In this document: positions 26,292-35,072 of the stretch, in pieces | Layout of the letters: the number at the start of each line of letters is the position of its first letter | How positions within the stretch are numbered: the first letter of the stretch is position 1 | NCBI RefSeq assembly: GCF_018861295.1 | Contig: NZ_JAHLDM010000025.1 | Span: 13,504 to 77,503, forward strand | From: Clostridium_AD estertheticum_D | GTDB taxonomy: Bacteria > Bacillota > Clostridia > Clostridiales > Clostridiaceae | Length of the DNA stretch: 64,000 nt | Direction of reading: 5' to 3' | Translations under genes and position numbers: made by a program | The notes under the pieces: generated by a model | Seen by the model: only the letters and a program-made list of their open reading frames with translations | Database searches by the model: none | What the model was told of the DNA's origin: nothing

Positions 26292-26405
26292 TTATACTCT
26301 TATTCCGCTCTGATATCGGCTTAAGAAACGCCTTGTAAGCTCGTGCTTTGGTTTTTCAAAAATATCATCCGGCAAGCCTTCTTCTAAAATCACGTCTAGA
26401 TCCAT
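26292..26405 (-). pseudogene. Amino-acid ABC transporter ATPase C-terminal relic
   Basis: 37-codon remnant reading VILEEGLPDDIFEKPKHE then LTRRFLSRYQ, the C-terminus of GlnQ/polar amino-acid ATPases (EEG-P-x-x-x-F-x-x-P...R-T-x-x-FL). It begins with an ATG but lacks all ATPase motifs. It lies between the promoter and the radical SAM gene. Confidence 0.7.
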
Positions 26406-26463
26406 AAGTACAACTCTCCTATCTTTGTTCTTTGGTAAGTCATTGACTTCCCCTTGTATATTT

Positions 26464-26529
26464 ATTATACTTACTCTATCATAACAATCAAGTACGCAGA
26501 ATTTTTATACATAGTACAAAAAGCGTACC
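26464..26529 (-). promoter_or_regulatory. HxlR-type promoter/operator, site 1
   Basis: Minus-strand -10 TATAAT (26464-26469), 16-bp spacer, -35 TTGATT (26486-26491), and immediately upstream the operator TACTATGTATAAAAATTCTG then CGTAC. It drives the radical SAM-rarA-hydrolase operon. The HxlR gene starts 23 bp beyond on the other strand, so it may be autoregulated. Confidence 0.75.
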
Positions 26530-26551
26530 ATGATTTTAGGGAGGTTTTATA

Positions 26552-26920
26552 ATGATGAACGAAATGATGACATATGAAGAATATTTGGTAGATGTAAAAA
26601 AAGGCATCCTAACAGAAAACGGAAACTGTCCTGTTACACCACTTCTGTTAATGCTACAAGGAAAGTGGAAATCACAAATTCTATATGAACTATGTATACA
26701 TGATACGATTCGTTTTGGAGAATTTAAAAAGAGTCTGTCAAGTATTACTAACACAATGCTTACAAACAGTCTCAGAGAACTGGAAGCAGATGGCCTTGTC
26801 AATAGAATGCAGTTTAATGAAATCCCACCTCACGTAGAATACTCATTTACAGAAAAAGGGGAAAACCTAATGCCTGTTTTTTACTCAATCATGCTCTGGG
26901 GTTTTAAAAATGAAATATAA
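26552..26920 (+). CDS. HxlR-family transcriptional regulator
   Basis: 122-residue winged-helix regulator with CPVTPLLLMLQGKWKSQIL (sensing Cys at residue 26), TIRFGEFKKSLSSITNTML and wing PPHVEYSFTEKGENLMPVF. It is the only intact HxlR gene in the island and lies next to operator site 1. It is the natural candidate regulator of all six sites with the ACTATGTAC...CTGCGTAC motif. A broken homologue is at 31144-31301. ATG 26552 follows GGGAGG. Confidence 0.9.
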   Translation: MMNEMMTYEEYLVDVKKGILTENGNCPVTPLLLMLQGKWKSQILYELCIHDTIRFGEFKKSLSSITNTMLTNSLRELEADGLVNRMQFNEIPPHVEYSFTEKGENLMPVFYSIMLWGFKNEI

Positions 26921-27698
26921 ACAGTCAAGAAAAAAAGCCATGCTAATCAGCCGTACGGAAATATTTCAGTATGCAAATAAGAAATATGGCACTAAGCCTG
27001 ATTATCCGTGGATGAAATTGCCTGGTTATGCGGTGCTCCGCCACTCAGACAATATGAAATGATATGGATTGATTTCAAATGTTTCAAGAAAAAAATTGCA
27101 ACTAGACGGTGATGAGATAGTAGATATTTTGAATGTAAAGTGTGACCCAATTCTAATCGGTTCTCTTTGTACTCAGGATGGATTTTTACCAGCTTATCAT
27201 ATGAACCGATTAAATTGGATTTCAATTTTACTAGATGGTTCTGTTGACATAGATACGATTTATTTTTTGCTTGACATGAGCTTCGAATTAACATTGAACA
27301 GCAAGAAACTTGGTCGCTCACAAGCTGGCGCAAATACTGAATGGCTTGTTCCTGCAAACCCTAAATACTTTGATCTTGATAAAGCCTTCATGGATAATGA
27401 TGTGATTCTCTGGAAACAGAGTAATAACATTGCAGTTGGTGATATTGTATACATGTATGTAGCTGCACCCTATTCTTCTATTAAATATAAATGTAAAGTA
27501 GTCGAAGTTAATATTCCTTATAATTACAATGATGATAAAGTAAGTATGAATCGTGTTATGAAAATCAAGCTCTTGACGAAATATGATAGATATTCAATAA
27601 ATCTTGCCATGCTAAGAGAACATGGTGTATATGCGGTTCGAGGCCCTCGCAGCATACCAATCAGTTTAATTAAGGAGATTGAGACATTATACAAGTAA
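26910..27698 (+). pseudogene. MmcQ/YjbR plus EVE-like protein, interrupted by TGA
   Basis: Starts by overlapping the HxlR stop codon. The N-terminal MmcQ/YjbR domain (MLISRTEIFQYANKKYG, PDYPWMKLPGYAVLRH) is followed in frame by TGA at 27060-27062 where relatives have Trp (NMK-W-YG). It then continues to the C-terminal EVE/PUA-like domain (GDIVYMYVAAPYSS; RGPRSIPISLI). A single nonsense change therefore splits it; a TTG at 27069 could restart the remainder. Related to 46292-46744. Confidence 0.75.
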
Positions 27699-27717
27699 AG
27701 TCAGAACCACCCATAAA

Positions 27718-27749
27718 CTACTCACTCATCAAAGTAGGTGAGTAGTTTA
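27718..27749. terminator. Hairpin terminator
   Basis: AAACTACTCAC-N10-GTGAGTAGTTT just after the YjbR/EVE gene; short A/T flanks. Likely terminator. Confidence 0.6.
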
Positions 27750-27844
27750 ATTACAGTATCATTTATCACTATAACTTTTTATGTCCATACTTATATTTAA
27801 ACAATTTTTCACCCGCACTAATCGCAAGTGCAAAATACCCCTCT

Positions 27845-28012
27845 TTAGATATTAATCATTAACCACTTTATACAATATTGATAACTCAAAATATAGTTAA
27901 TAATTAGACTTATTATTTCCCAGCATTTCATTAATGTCCGATATGTATGTGGGTTGAATCCTAGAATTCGTTTATCCGCTTCATACTGCATCCATAACTC
28001 ATTTAATTTCAT
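27845..28012 (-). pseudogene. Tyrosine integrase N-terminal fragment
   Basis: 55 codons with ribosome site GGGAGGG and start MKLNELWMQYEADKRI, then GFNPHTYRTL: the SAM-like core-binding domain of phage/ICE integrases. The catalytic domain is absent; frame and sequence lose similarity after about 30 residues. Confidence 0.65.
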
Positions 28013-28074
28013 AACTAATCCCTCCCAATTAATCTTTTAATTTAACTTTATCAATGAGATGACATACTATCTAG

Positions 28075-28205
28075 ATACTTAATTTTTTTACGCTTACAGT
28101 GTTTTACTATTATAACGGAGTAACAATGATTACCCAAACAAAAAAAGTTTTGAGAAAGGGAAATACTCCAACCGCCCTCTTGAAGAGGATAATTGGAGTA
28201 TACAT
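28075..28205 (-). repeat. Solo IS110-type left end (inverted copy)
   Basis: The complement matches 31304-31430 upstream of the IS110 gene: the hairpin TACTCCAA-N21-TTGGAGTA, then TTTCCCTTTCTC, TTTTGTTTGGGTAATC and CCGTTATAATA. No transposase follows. It may be a relic of an excised or deleted IS110. Confidence 0.6.
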
Positions 28206-28211
28206 ACAGAA

Positions 28212-28436
28212 ATGACCCATACCAAAGACTATATTTTATCTGTTTTCAATGAAATTCTTAAAAAGTATCCTATGAGTAAAATTACTGTGGCCCAAATAGT
28301 AAAAAAAGCGGGAATATCAAAGTCAACATTTTATCGTAATTACATTGATAAGTATGACATTATGAATTACACCTATAAAAAATTAATTGATTCCAACATC
28401 CAATCTATTGATAACTTAGTCCCAGGTTGGGACTAA
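28212..28436 (+). pseudogene. TetR-family regulator, N-terminal fragment
   Basis: 74 residues giving the TetR helix-turn-helix (MSKITVAQIVKKAGISKSTF, then YRNYIDKYDIM). The ligand-binding domain is missing, and the frame ends inside the palindrome at 28413-28440. It abuts the solo IS110 end. Confidence 0.8.
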
Positions 28437-28440
28437 GTTA
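28413..28440. repeat. Perfect palindrome AACTTAGTCCCA-GG-TGGGACTAAGTT type
   Basis: Near-perfect 13-bp arms at the truncated end of the tetR fragment; it creates the stop codon. Could be a terminator or a recombination scar. Confidence 0.5.
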
Positions 28441-28444
28441 AATC

Positions 28445-28662
28445 AACCTCACTCTCCTCACCTCTTGATAGCCTCCAATCACATCTTAAAAGCAAATGCT
28501 TTGTCACTTGGTTTTACATGTTCTCGTTGAAAATTGACTATTCACCATAAAAATTATTGCCTGATTATCATCCATATTATAGATAGTAACAGGAACCTTC
28601 TTTATACCTGCCCACTCACATGCTGCTTTTATTCTATGACTGGATATCAATTCATATCCATT
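28445..28662 (-). pseudogene. ParB/Spo0J-like nuclease-domain relic
   Basis: The minus strand reads GYELISSHRIKAACEWAGI, KKVPVTIYNMDD and QAIIFMVNSQ before frames break. This matches the GHRR-x-x-A-x-x-xAG-x-x-x-IPV core of ParB-type proteins found in conjugative-element replication modules. Degenerate. Confidence 0.65.
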
Positions 28663-28701
28663 ACCCTACTATTTTTCCAACTCATTCTTTCTATAAATCA
28701 A

Positions 28702-30126
28702 TTAAGTTCTATCAACACCATCAAATAATTCTAAAATTTCCTTTGCATACGTATTGCTTACATAAGGACGTTGTCCTATATCCTTTATCTCAATCTTATC
28801 TGATACTGGAGTCCATAAGTTCTCATAATTTCCTGTTGCCATATTAAGAACCGTCTCTGTAACAAATCGATCACGTTCAATTTGCTCCTGACTTGCGTTA
28901 GGTTTAACTTGCCCAACAATTCCATACATTTCAGTACCGTGTACTGCAGGTGCACCTTCAGCAGGACCAATATTTAATTGATAGGCACGACCTCCCGCTT
29001 TCGCATGAGCTAGTGTAGATCTAGTCGCCGGTAGTGTGAAATTAAAACTTGTATATAAGGAACCTCTAACCTCAACTGGCTCAAGGCTTTCTTTATTATG
29101 AAAAGCTAAAATCTTTTCTGCCTGACTACGTGCTACATGAGAGTTCTCAACCATCTCATCCACAATAGCTTCTGTACTGCCTGGATCAAAACGTTTACGA
29201 ATATTCAGTACATACCAATCTACTTCTCCAGTTGTAGAACTGATAAGGATATCTACAGCTTTACGTTCACCTGAATCTATCACTTCTTGTGGATTTACAG
29301 AGAAAACTCCATTTTCCAACTCGTGATCGTCAACCATACCAATGTTTATATTATCGATACCATGTTTACGAATTGGATCCCCAGGCAGTAGACCTTCAAC
29401 TGTCTTCTCTAATAATTTAGCGTCAATAGTTAATAAATCTTCCGGATTTTCAATATTTAACTTCTTCAATGTTTTATGTGCAAATTCTTCCGCCCACCAT
29501 CTCGGTATATAACGTGATACAAAACCTGAAAAAGCTGCGATACGCTGAAATAATCCCTTAGTTTCTGGTACAGCTAATAAGGCAAGTGAATTATAGGCTC
29601 CTGCACTATGCCCAGTAAGAGTGACTTGATTAGAGTCCCCTCCGAACTTATCAATATTTTCATGAATCCACTCCAATGCAATAACAATATCTGTCATGCC
29701 AAGATTCGTTGCGTCTTTTAAGGCTCCACCATACTGAGATAATGATAACCAACCTAATGCACCAAGACGATAATTAATTGAGACACCAATGACTTTACCG
29801 CTTGATACTAAGCCAGACATATCAGAAGTATCATCTGTATTACCTCCATAAGTCCATCCTCCGCCATGAATATATACAACAACTGGAAGTGGTTCCTTAC
29901 GAACAACCGGTGCCCAGATATTAAGGTTAAGACAGTCCTCACTAAAACCTCTATCAGACTTCACCCAACTTGCATCGACCATTTGAATAGATACCGGACC
30001 TTTTTTATCGTAAGGCTGACTTGGGTCAAAAGGCACCTTTTTTGCCTTTTGAAACCGTTCCGCTTTACCATAAGATACACTAAGCCACTCCTCTACATTG
30101 GAAAATTTTTTATTTATATTTGACAT
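28702..30126 (-). CDS. Type B carboxylesterase
   Basis: 474-residue carboxylesterase/para-nitrobenzyl-esterase family enzyme. Landmarks are SEDCLNLNIWAP, oxyanion loop VVVYIHGGGWTYG, nucleophile elbow TGHSAGAYNS, the acid in SSTTGEVDWY and the His near GAPAVHGTEM. Somewhat shorter than the usual 490-540 residues, but all catalytic blocks are present. It is cytoplasmic (no signal peptide). It is transcribed from the HxlR-type promoter site 2 at 30166-30232. Ribosome site AGGAGGT. Confidence 0.92.
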   Translation of the reverse strand: MSNINKKFSNVEEWLSVSYGKAERFQKAKKVPFDPSQPYDKKGPVSIQMVDASWVKSDRGFSEDCLNLNIWAPVVRKEPLPVVVYIHGGGWTYGGNTDDTSDMSGLVSSGKVIGVSINYRLGALGWLSLSQYGGALKDATNLGMTDIVIALEWIHENIDKFGGDSNQVTLTGHSAGAYNSLALLAVPETKGLFQRIAAFSGFVSRYIPRWWAEEFAHKTLKKLNIENPEDLLTIDAKLLEKTVEGLLPGDPIRKHGIDNINIGMVDDHELENGVFSVNPQEVIDSGERKAVDILISSTTGEVDWYVLNIRKRFDPGSTEAIVDEMVENSHVARSQAEKILAFHNKESLEPVEVRGSLYTSFNFTLPATRSTLAHAKAGGRAYQLNIGPAEGAPAVHGTEMYGIVGQVKPNASQEQIERDRFVTETVLNMATGNYENLWTPVSDKIEIKDIGQRPYVSNTYAKEILELFDGVDRT

Positions 30127-30165
30127 ATTACCTCCTATAATTTCTATTTCTTAATTCCATCATTA

Positions 30166-30232
30166 AATATAACTCAGTATAAAAAATGTATCAAGTACGC
30201 AGTTTGTTGATACATAGTACGTAACTTGATAC
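30166..30232 (-). promoter_or_regulatory. HxlR-type promoter/operator, site 2
   Basis: -10 TATATT (30166-30171), 17-bp spacer, -35 TTGATA (30189-30194), operator CGTACTATGTATCAACAAAC then TGCGTAC. Drives the carboxylesterase gene. Confidence 0.75.
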
Positions 30233-30240
30233 CGCTTAAC

Positions 30241-31113
30241 TCAATTACATTTCCCGCATTGGCTACAACCATTACATGTAAGTTTCATACCACAAGTCTG
30301 GCAACGCTCTTTATAATATGGTCTATATAACTGGTCCTTTTGAATTATATTACCCCACTCATCGTAGAGTTTGAAATCTATTGGCTTTCCTTGAAAGCTT
30401 AATCCTGATTTAAAGGCCTGTTGACTTTGCAAACCATTTTTTTCAATTTTGTATAACTTACCATCCTTTACAAAGCGTCTGCCGGTACCACAGAACACAA
30501 ATGTTATATCATTGACCACACATTCATCATGTAACTCTTTCACCCATTCATAATGACATGGACGTGCACCTCCATAGTTCTCACCATCACATAAAACTTG
30601 CTCAATCTGGTTTTTGGCAAGGTATTTAGTTATATTAACTGGTCCTATGAAAGGTGCGCACATAATACCTTTATGCTTGAATGGCAAATTAAGAAGGATT
30701 GGTATACGTTCATCTGCTCGTTGTTGATTTTCGCAGGTAACGTTAAACATTACATTTTCCCAGCCATCTCCCCAATCTTTTGGTAAATGATCAGCTACAC
30801 GTTCAGGGCGTTTTGTAAGTAGAAAGAACTTTACATCTGGTCTTTGCCTTATAATCTCCCAAGCTTTCTCACGCCACTGATCTGCTTCTTCCAGAAAGAA
30901 ATCAGAAGTCATGCAGACACGAATCATCTCTCCACTTTTCACCTTATATTTACCTGAACGGTCCTTTGATAATGGATAACGAAATCCGGTTTTAGTCTTA
31001 TAAATATCAGAACCCTTTTTATCACGCAGACCATCCAGATAGAACATATAACAATTCTGACATCCTTCACTGCATTTTACACAGCCATGCCATGGATTCC
31101 ATATATCATGCAC
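30241..31113 (-). CDS. Phage Gp37/Gp68-like (DUF5131) protein
   Basis: 290 residues. It starts WNPWHGCVKCSEGCQNCYM, a CxxC...CxxC-type cluster motif characteristic of the Gp37/Gp68 family, related to radical SAM-like folds. It continues with VCMTSDFFLEEADQW and FLLTKRPERV, and ends in two zinc-ribbon-like pairs (CQTCGMKLTCNGCSQCGKC). Family function is unknown; it is common in phages and defence-rich islands. It ends just before operator site 2, so it does not share that promoter. Confidence 0.85.
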   Translation of the reverse strand: MHDIWNPWHGCVKCSEGCQNCYMFYLDGLRDKKGSDIYKTKTGFRYPLSKDRSGKYKVKSGEMIRVCMTSDFFLEEADQWREKAWEIIRQRPDVKFFLLTKRPERVADHLPKDWGDGWENVMFNVTCENQQRADERIPILLNLPFKHKGIMCAPFIGPVNITKYLAKNQIEQVLCDGENYGGARPCHYEWVKELHDECVVNDITFVFCGTGRRFVKDGKLYKIEKNGLQSQQAFKSGLSFQGKPIDFKLYDEWGNIIQKDQLYRPYYKERCQTCGMKLTCNGCSQCGKCN

Positions 31114-31143
31114 ATCCCTTCAACTCGCTTTCTTAATTGTTAT

Positions 31144-31301
31144 TTATCATTAGAATGATATAATTCTTCTTCGTGCAAAAATCCCCAGTTCATTATCGAA
31201 TAAAAAACCGGCAGAAGATCATGTCTCATCTCAGTAAAAGAAACTCTACATGAGGTGGAATTTCATTAAACTGTTTACGTTGTACCAAGCCATCAGCATC
31301 G
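31144..31301 (-). pseudogene. HxlR-family regulator C-terminal relic
   Basis: Read across one frameshift it gives DADGLVQRKQFNEIPPHVEF, then DLLPVFYSIMNWGFLHEE, very close to the C-terminus of the intact HxlR at 26552-26920. The N-terminal half was removed where the IS110 end begins. Confidence 0.75.
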
Positions 31302-31344
31302 TATAATCCAATTATCCTCTTTAAGAGGTGGTTGGATTATTTCC

Positions 31345-31581
31345 TTTCTCCCAACCTTTTTTGTTGGGGTAATCTCTATTAATCCGTTATAATGATTAAG
31401 CACTGTGGATTTGTTTTTATACAGCTATGACTGTTTTGAGGTGACTCAGACCACAGCTTTTCGTCTTCACTGGTATGGGCGGTTAGTTAGTTAACGCATC
31501 GACGTTTATATTTACGTGAAAACACAGCCGAGATTCTTGTGGAAAACAACAGTACAAAATATTATTTAGGAGGTATCTATC
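31345..31581 (+). ncRNA. Candidate IS110 bridge-RNA region
   Basis: Non-coding left end between the border hairpin and the transposase. A promoter-like GTTATAATG occurs near 31386, with structured G/C-containing stretches after it (GCACTGTGG; GGTATGGGCGG). By analogy with IS110/IS621, a bridge RNA is expected here. Not folded or verified. Confidence 0.35.
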
Positions 31582-32340
31582 ATGTACTTTGTCGGAATCG
31601 ACATTTCCAAATACAAACACGACTGCTTCATCACTATGGAATCAGGCGATGCTGTTTGTAATTCTTTTATCATCAAAAATAATCAGGAAGGTTTCAATCT
31701 ACTTCTTACTATTCTTAATTCTCTTGACCATTCAGAACAAATAAAAATAGGGTTTGAATCTACTGGTCATTATGCTTTAAATCTGAAGTTATTCCTTGAA
31801 AAAGCCCACTACAGCTTCATGGAATTTAACCCTGTTCTTCTTGCTAAGTTTAACAAGTCCCAGACTTTAAGACGTACCACTTTTAGCAATGTACAAACAA
31901 GCTGCATACGAAGTTGATTCTCTGGGAAAACAGATATTTTTACTTATTGAAGAAATCAAGCCCAAATCTCTTACCATTCCTAGTATAGGTGCTTTATCAA
32001 GCGCTGTGACCTATGCTGAATACGGAGATTTAGCTAAATTTGATTCTCCGTCCCAAATATTATCGTTTGCCTGTCTAGAGCCAGGATACTATCAATCTAG
32101 AACATCTGAACACGGTGGGCATATGGTTAAACGAGGCTCTTTTCACCTTCGTTATACCTTGATGAACCTTTGCATACCTTTGATCCAATACAACATGGTT
32201 TTTGCTGAATATTATGCCAAGAAGAGTCAGAGGGAAAAACACATCGTGTAGCATGTTCACATCTAGTCAAGAAACTTATTCGTGTCATTTTTTCTCTTGA
32301 AAAAAATGGCATAGACTTCAACCCAAACAAACTTCGCTGA
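31582..32340 (+). pseudogene. IS110-family transposase, deleted and frameshifted
   Basis: N-terminal RuvC-like DEDD part (YFVGIDISKYKHDCF; IGFESTGHYALNLKLFL) up to NPVLLAKFNKSQTLRRT. It is then joined to the C-terminal Tnp20 part (LTIPSIGALSSAVTYAEYG; EPGYYQSRTSEHGG; HLRYTLMNLCIPL) with about 150-200 residues missing. A second frameshift near 32245 separates the last 30 codons (HLVKKLIRVIFSLEKNG). Not functional. Confidence 0.8.
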
Positions 32341-32508
32341 TTGTGTAGTGGCAACTAGTAATACTTTTATTACTCAACTTTTCAAAAATAATTTTTGAAA
32401 GGTCTATTTAGTATACCCTTTTTTAGATGAAAACTTTTTTAAAAAACCCATTGACTTTTAATAGTTAGTCACCCCTATCATTGAATGAAGCATTATAAAC
32501 ATTTTCCA

Positions 32509-35055
32509 TTAGATAAACTGACCGGTAAGACTATCCGAATTATTTCTGATATCCGTCGGAGTTCCTGCTGCAACAATACGTCCACCCGCAGCACCACCAC
32601 CCGGCCCCATATCAATAACATAATCTGCATTTCTGATAACATCTAAATCATGCTCAATAACTATTACTGTCGCTCCTAATTGAATGAGATTTTCAAATAC
32701 GTCAAGTAGAACACGAACATCCTTTGGATGTAAACCAATCGTAGGTTCATCAAAGACAAATACTGATTCTTCTTGTCCTTTGCCCATTTCACTGGCTAAC
32801 TTTAGTCTCTGTGCCTCACCACCGGAAAGCCCTGGTGTCTTTTCCCCAAGTGTAAGATAACCCAAACCCAGGTCATGCAATACTTGGAGTCTTTGTTTAA
32901 TTAATTTTAAATCATCGCTATCCTTTAGAACTTCATCTACACTCATACTCATTAGATCAGGAAGACTATATTCTTTTCCACCCTCGGCTTTGCGTAAAAC
33001 TCCATGTGCCATTTTACTATATCTGGATCCCCTACAATCGGGACAAATGATATCTACATCCGGAAGAAATTGAACATCCAATGAGATTTCACCAGTACCA
33101 TCACAGGTTTGACAACGTAGTTTACCAGTGTTATATGAGAAGTCACCGGCTTTATATCCATGTGCTTTAGCATCCTCTGTTTTAGCATAGATCTTTCTAA
33201 GTTCATCATGAACTCCGGCATATGTAGCAACAGTAGAGCGAACATTGATTCCAATCGGTGTAGCATCAATCAAATTAACCTGGCGAATTTCCTCTGCATC
33301 AATTGATTTAATATGAAATGGTAGCTTATTTCCTGTCGCCTTAGACTCTAATGCAGGTATTAAGCTTTCTAAAACCATTGTTGTCTTGCCGGACCCTGAT
33401 ACTCCTGTAACTACAGTAAGTCTTCCCTTAGGAATATCTACTTCCAAAGGCTGAACGGTATGGATGCTGTCTGTAGACAAATGAATTTTTCCAATCGAAA
33501 ACATATCTTCATCAGCTACACTACTTCTCATCCTTTGATATTCTTCTACATATAAATTCTTACCCTCTGCACGAATTTTCTCCAACTGTGTTTCCTGCGT
33601 TAGATATGGTCCAATTACAGATTCCTTGTTACTTTCTATATCTTGGATAGTCCCTTCTGCAATGACTGTCCCACCATCAGTTCCAGCGCCCTTTCCCATT
33701 TCCACTATATAATCCGCATGTGCAAGAACCTGGGTGTCGTGGTCTACAAGCACAACAGAATTACCGTCGGCAATCAGCTCATCCATTACACCAGTTAGAC
33801 CTTTTAGGTTATATGGATGTAGTCCAATAGAAGGTTCATCTAACACATATAAAACACCGGTCGTTCTATTTCTAACGGCTCTGGCAAGTTGTACACGTTG
33901 ACGCTCTCCAGTAGATAAGGTTGAAGCAGCACGATCTAAAGAAAGGTATCCTAGACCTAAATCGATCAATCTCTTAGCGGTATCCATAAATGATTCACAA
34001 ATATTCTTAGCCATAAGGCGCATTTTTTCTTCTAAAGAATCCGGTATACCTTTAACCCACGGAATTAATTCATCCAGTGTCATAGCCGTAGCCTTATCTA
34101 AACCAATGCCACAGAGTCTAGGGGCTCTTGAAGCATCCGACAGTCTAGTACCATGGCAATCTTGACAAATCCCTTCTTTTAGAAATTTCTCAATTCTTTT
34201 CATCCCCTTGTCATCTTTTACTTTAGACAAGGCATTTTTTACAGTATATACTGCATTGTAATAAGTGAAATCCATCTCAGCAGTTTGTTGAGTCTTAGGA
34301 TTCACATATAAAATATGTCTTTTCTCTGCAGGACCATGATAAACCGTTTCTTTTTCTTTAGGTGTTAAATCCTTAAAGGGAACATCTGTACGAACACCCA
34401 TTTCTCGACAAACATCTTTCATAAGTGCCCACATTAAAGTTCCCCACACAACTACAGCACCTTCATCAATCGTAAGATTTTCATTAGGAACTAGTTTAGA
34501 TTCATCCACTGTTCTAATATATCCCGTTCCACCACAAGTAGCACAACCTCCTCTACTATTGAATGCTAGGTCTTCCGCGCCGGGACCATAAAATTTCTCG
34601 CCACATTCTGAACAAGTAATTTCTTGCATAGCAGCTACTTCAAAAGATGGCTCAACATAATGTCCATTAGGGCACCTATGACTTGCAAGTCTCGAAAACA
34701 TGAGACGTAAACTATTAAGTAATTCAGTCATCGTCCCGAATGTACTGCGGATTCCAGGAACACCTGGTCGTTGATGAAGAGCTAGTGAAGCAGGCACATA
34801 ACTAACGTCATCTACATCAGCACGCTCTGCCTGTGTCATACGTCTTCTTGTATATGAAGATAATGATTCCAGATATCTTCTAGATCCCTCCGCATATAAT
34901 ACACCTAGGGCGAGAGAAGATTTGCCTGAACCTGATACACCCGCAATTCCAACAATTTTATTTAAAGGTATATCTACATCCACATTTTTCAAATTATGAA
35001 CTTTGGCACCACGAACTTCCATCTTTTGAGGAAGTGTGTTTTTTTTTACAGTCAT
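32509..35055 (-). CDS. UvrA-like ABC ATPase (UvrA2 type)
   Basis: About 848 residues with two ABC ATPase modules: Walker A GVSGSGKSSLALG and GVSGSGKTTMVLE, signatures LSTGERQRVQLARA and LSGGEAQRLKLASE. Zinc sites are CSECGEKF...CATCGGTG, CQDCHGTR and CQTCDGTG...CPDCRGS. It is shorter than housekeeping UvrA and seems to lack the UvrB-binding insertion, like UvrA2/DrrC-type proteins linked to DNA-damaging-drug tolerance. ATG 35055 follows AAGGAGA. It is the last gene of the TerB-ATPase-helicase operon, 17 bp after the helicase stop. Confidence 0.92.
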   Translation of the reverse strand: MTVKKNTLPQKMEVRGAKVHNLKNVDVDIPLNKIVGIAGVSGSGKSSLALGVLYAEGSRRYLESLSSYTRRRMTQAERADVDDVSYVPASLALHQRPGVPGIRSTFGTMTELLNSLRLMFSRLASHRCPNGHYVEPSFEVAAMQEITCSECGEKFYGPGAEDLAFNSRGGCATCGGTGYIRTVDESKLVPNENLTIDEGAVVVWGTLMWALMKDVCREMGVRTDVPFKDLTPKEKETVYHGPAEKRHILYVNPKTQQTAEMDFTYYNAVYTVKNALSKVKDDKGMKRIEKFLKEGICQDCHGTRLSDASRAPRLCGIGLDKATAMTLDELIPWVKGIPDSLEEKMRLMAKNICESFMDTAKRLIDLGLGYLSLDRAASTLSTGERQRVQLARAVRNRTTGVLYVLDEPSIGLHPYNLKGLTGVMDELIADGNSVVLVDHDTQVLAHADYIVEMGKGAGTDGGTVIAEGTIQDIESNKESVIGPYLTQETQLEKIRAEGKNLYVEEYQRMRSSVADEDMFSIGKIHLSTDSIHTVQPLEVDIPKGRLTVVTGVSGSGKTTMVLESLIPALESKATGNKLPFHIKSIDAEEIRQVNLIDATPIGINVRSTVATYAGVHDELRKIYAKTEDAKAHGYKAGDFSYNTGKLRCQTCDGTGEISLDVQFLPDVDIICPDCRGSRYSKMAHGVLRKAEGGKEYSLPDLMSMSVDEVLKDSDDLKLIKQRLQVLHDLGLGYLTLGEKTPGLSGGEAQRLKLASEMGKGQEESVFVFDEPTIGLHPKDVRVLLDVFENLIQLGATVIVIEHDLDVIRNADYVIDMGPGGGAAGGRIVAAGTPTDIRNNSDSLTGQFI

Positions 35056-35072
35056 AGCTGATCTCCTTCTGT

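Larger units (their letters stand above)
31302..32400 (+). mobile_element. IS110-family insertion sequence, internally deleted
   Basis: Left non-coding end with a hairpin (TAATCCAA...TTGGATTA at 31305-31342) and about 240 bp before the gene, a transposase gene lacking its middle, and a short right end with the hairpin CTTTTCAAAAATAATTTTTG near 32380. IS110 left ends encode the guide (bridge) RNA. The exact borders are approximate. Confidence 0.65.

Noticed and set aside
31582..31917. Functional short transposase
   Set aside because: It is the N-terminal third of an IS110 transposase joined to a C-terminal piece by deletion and frameshifts.
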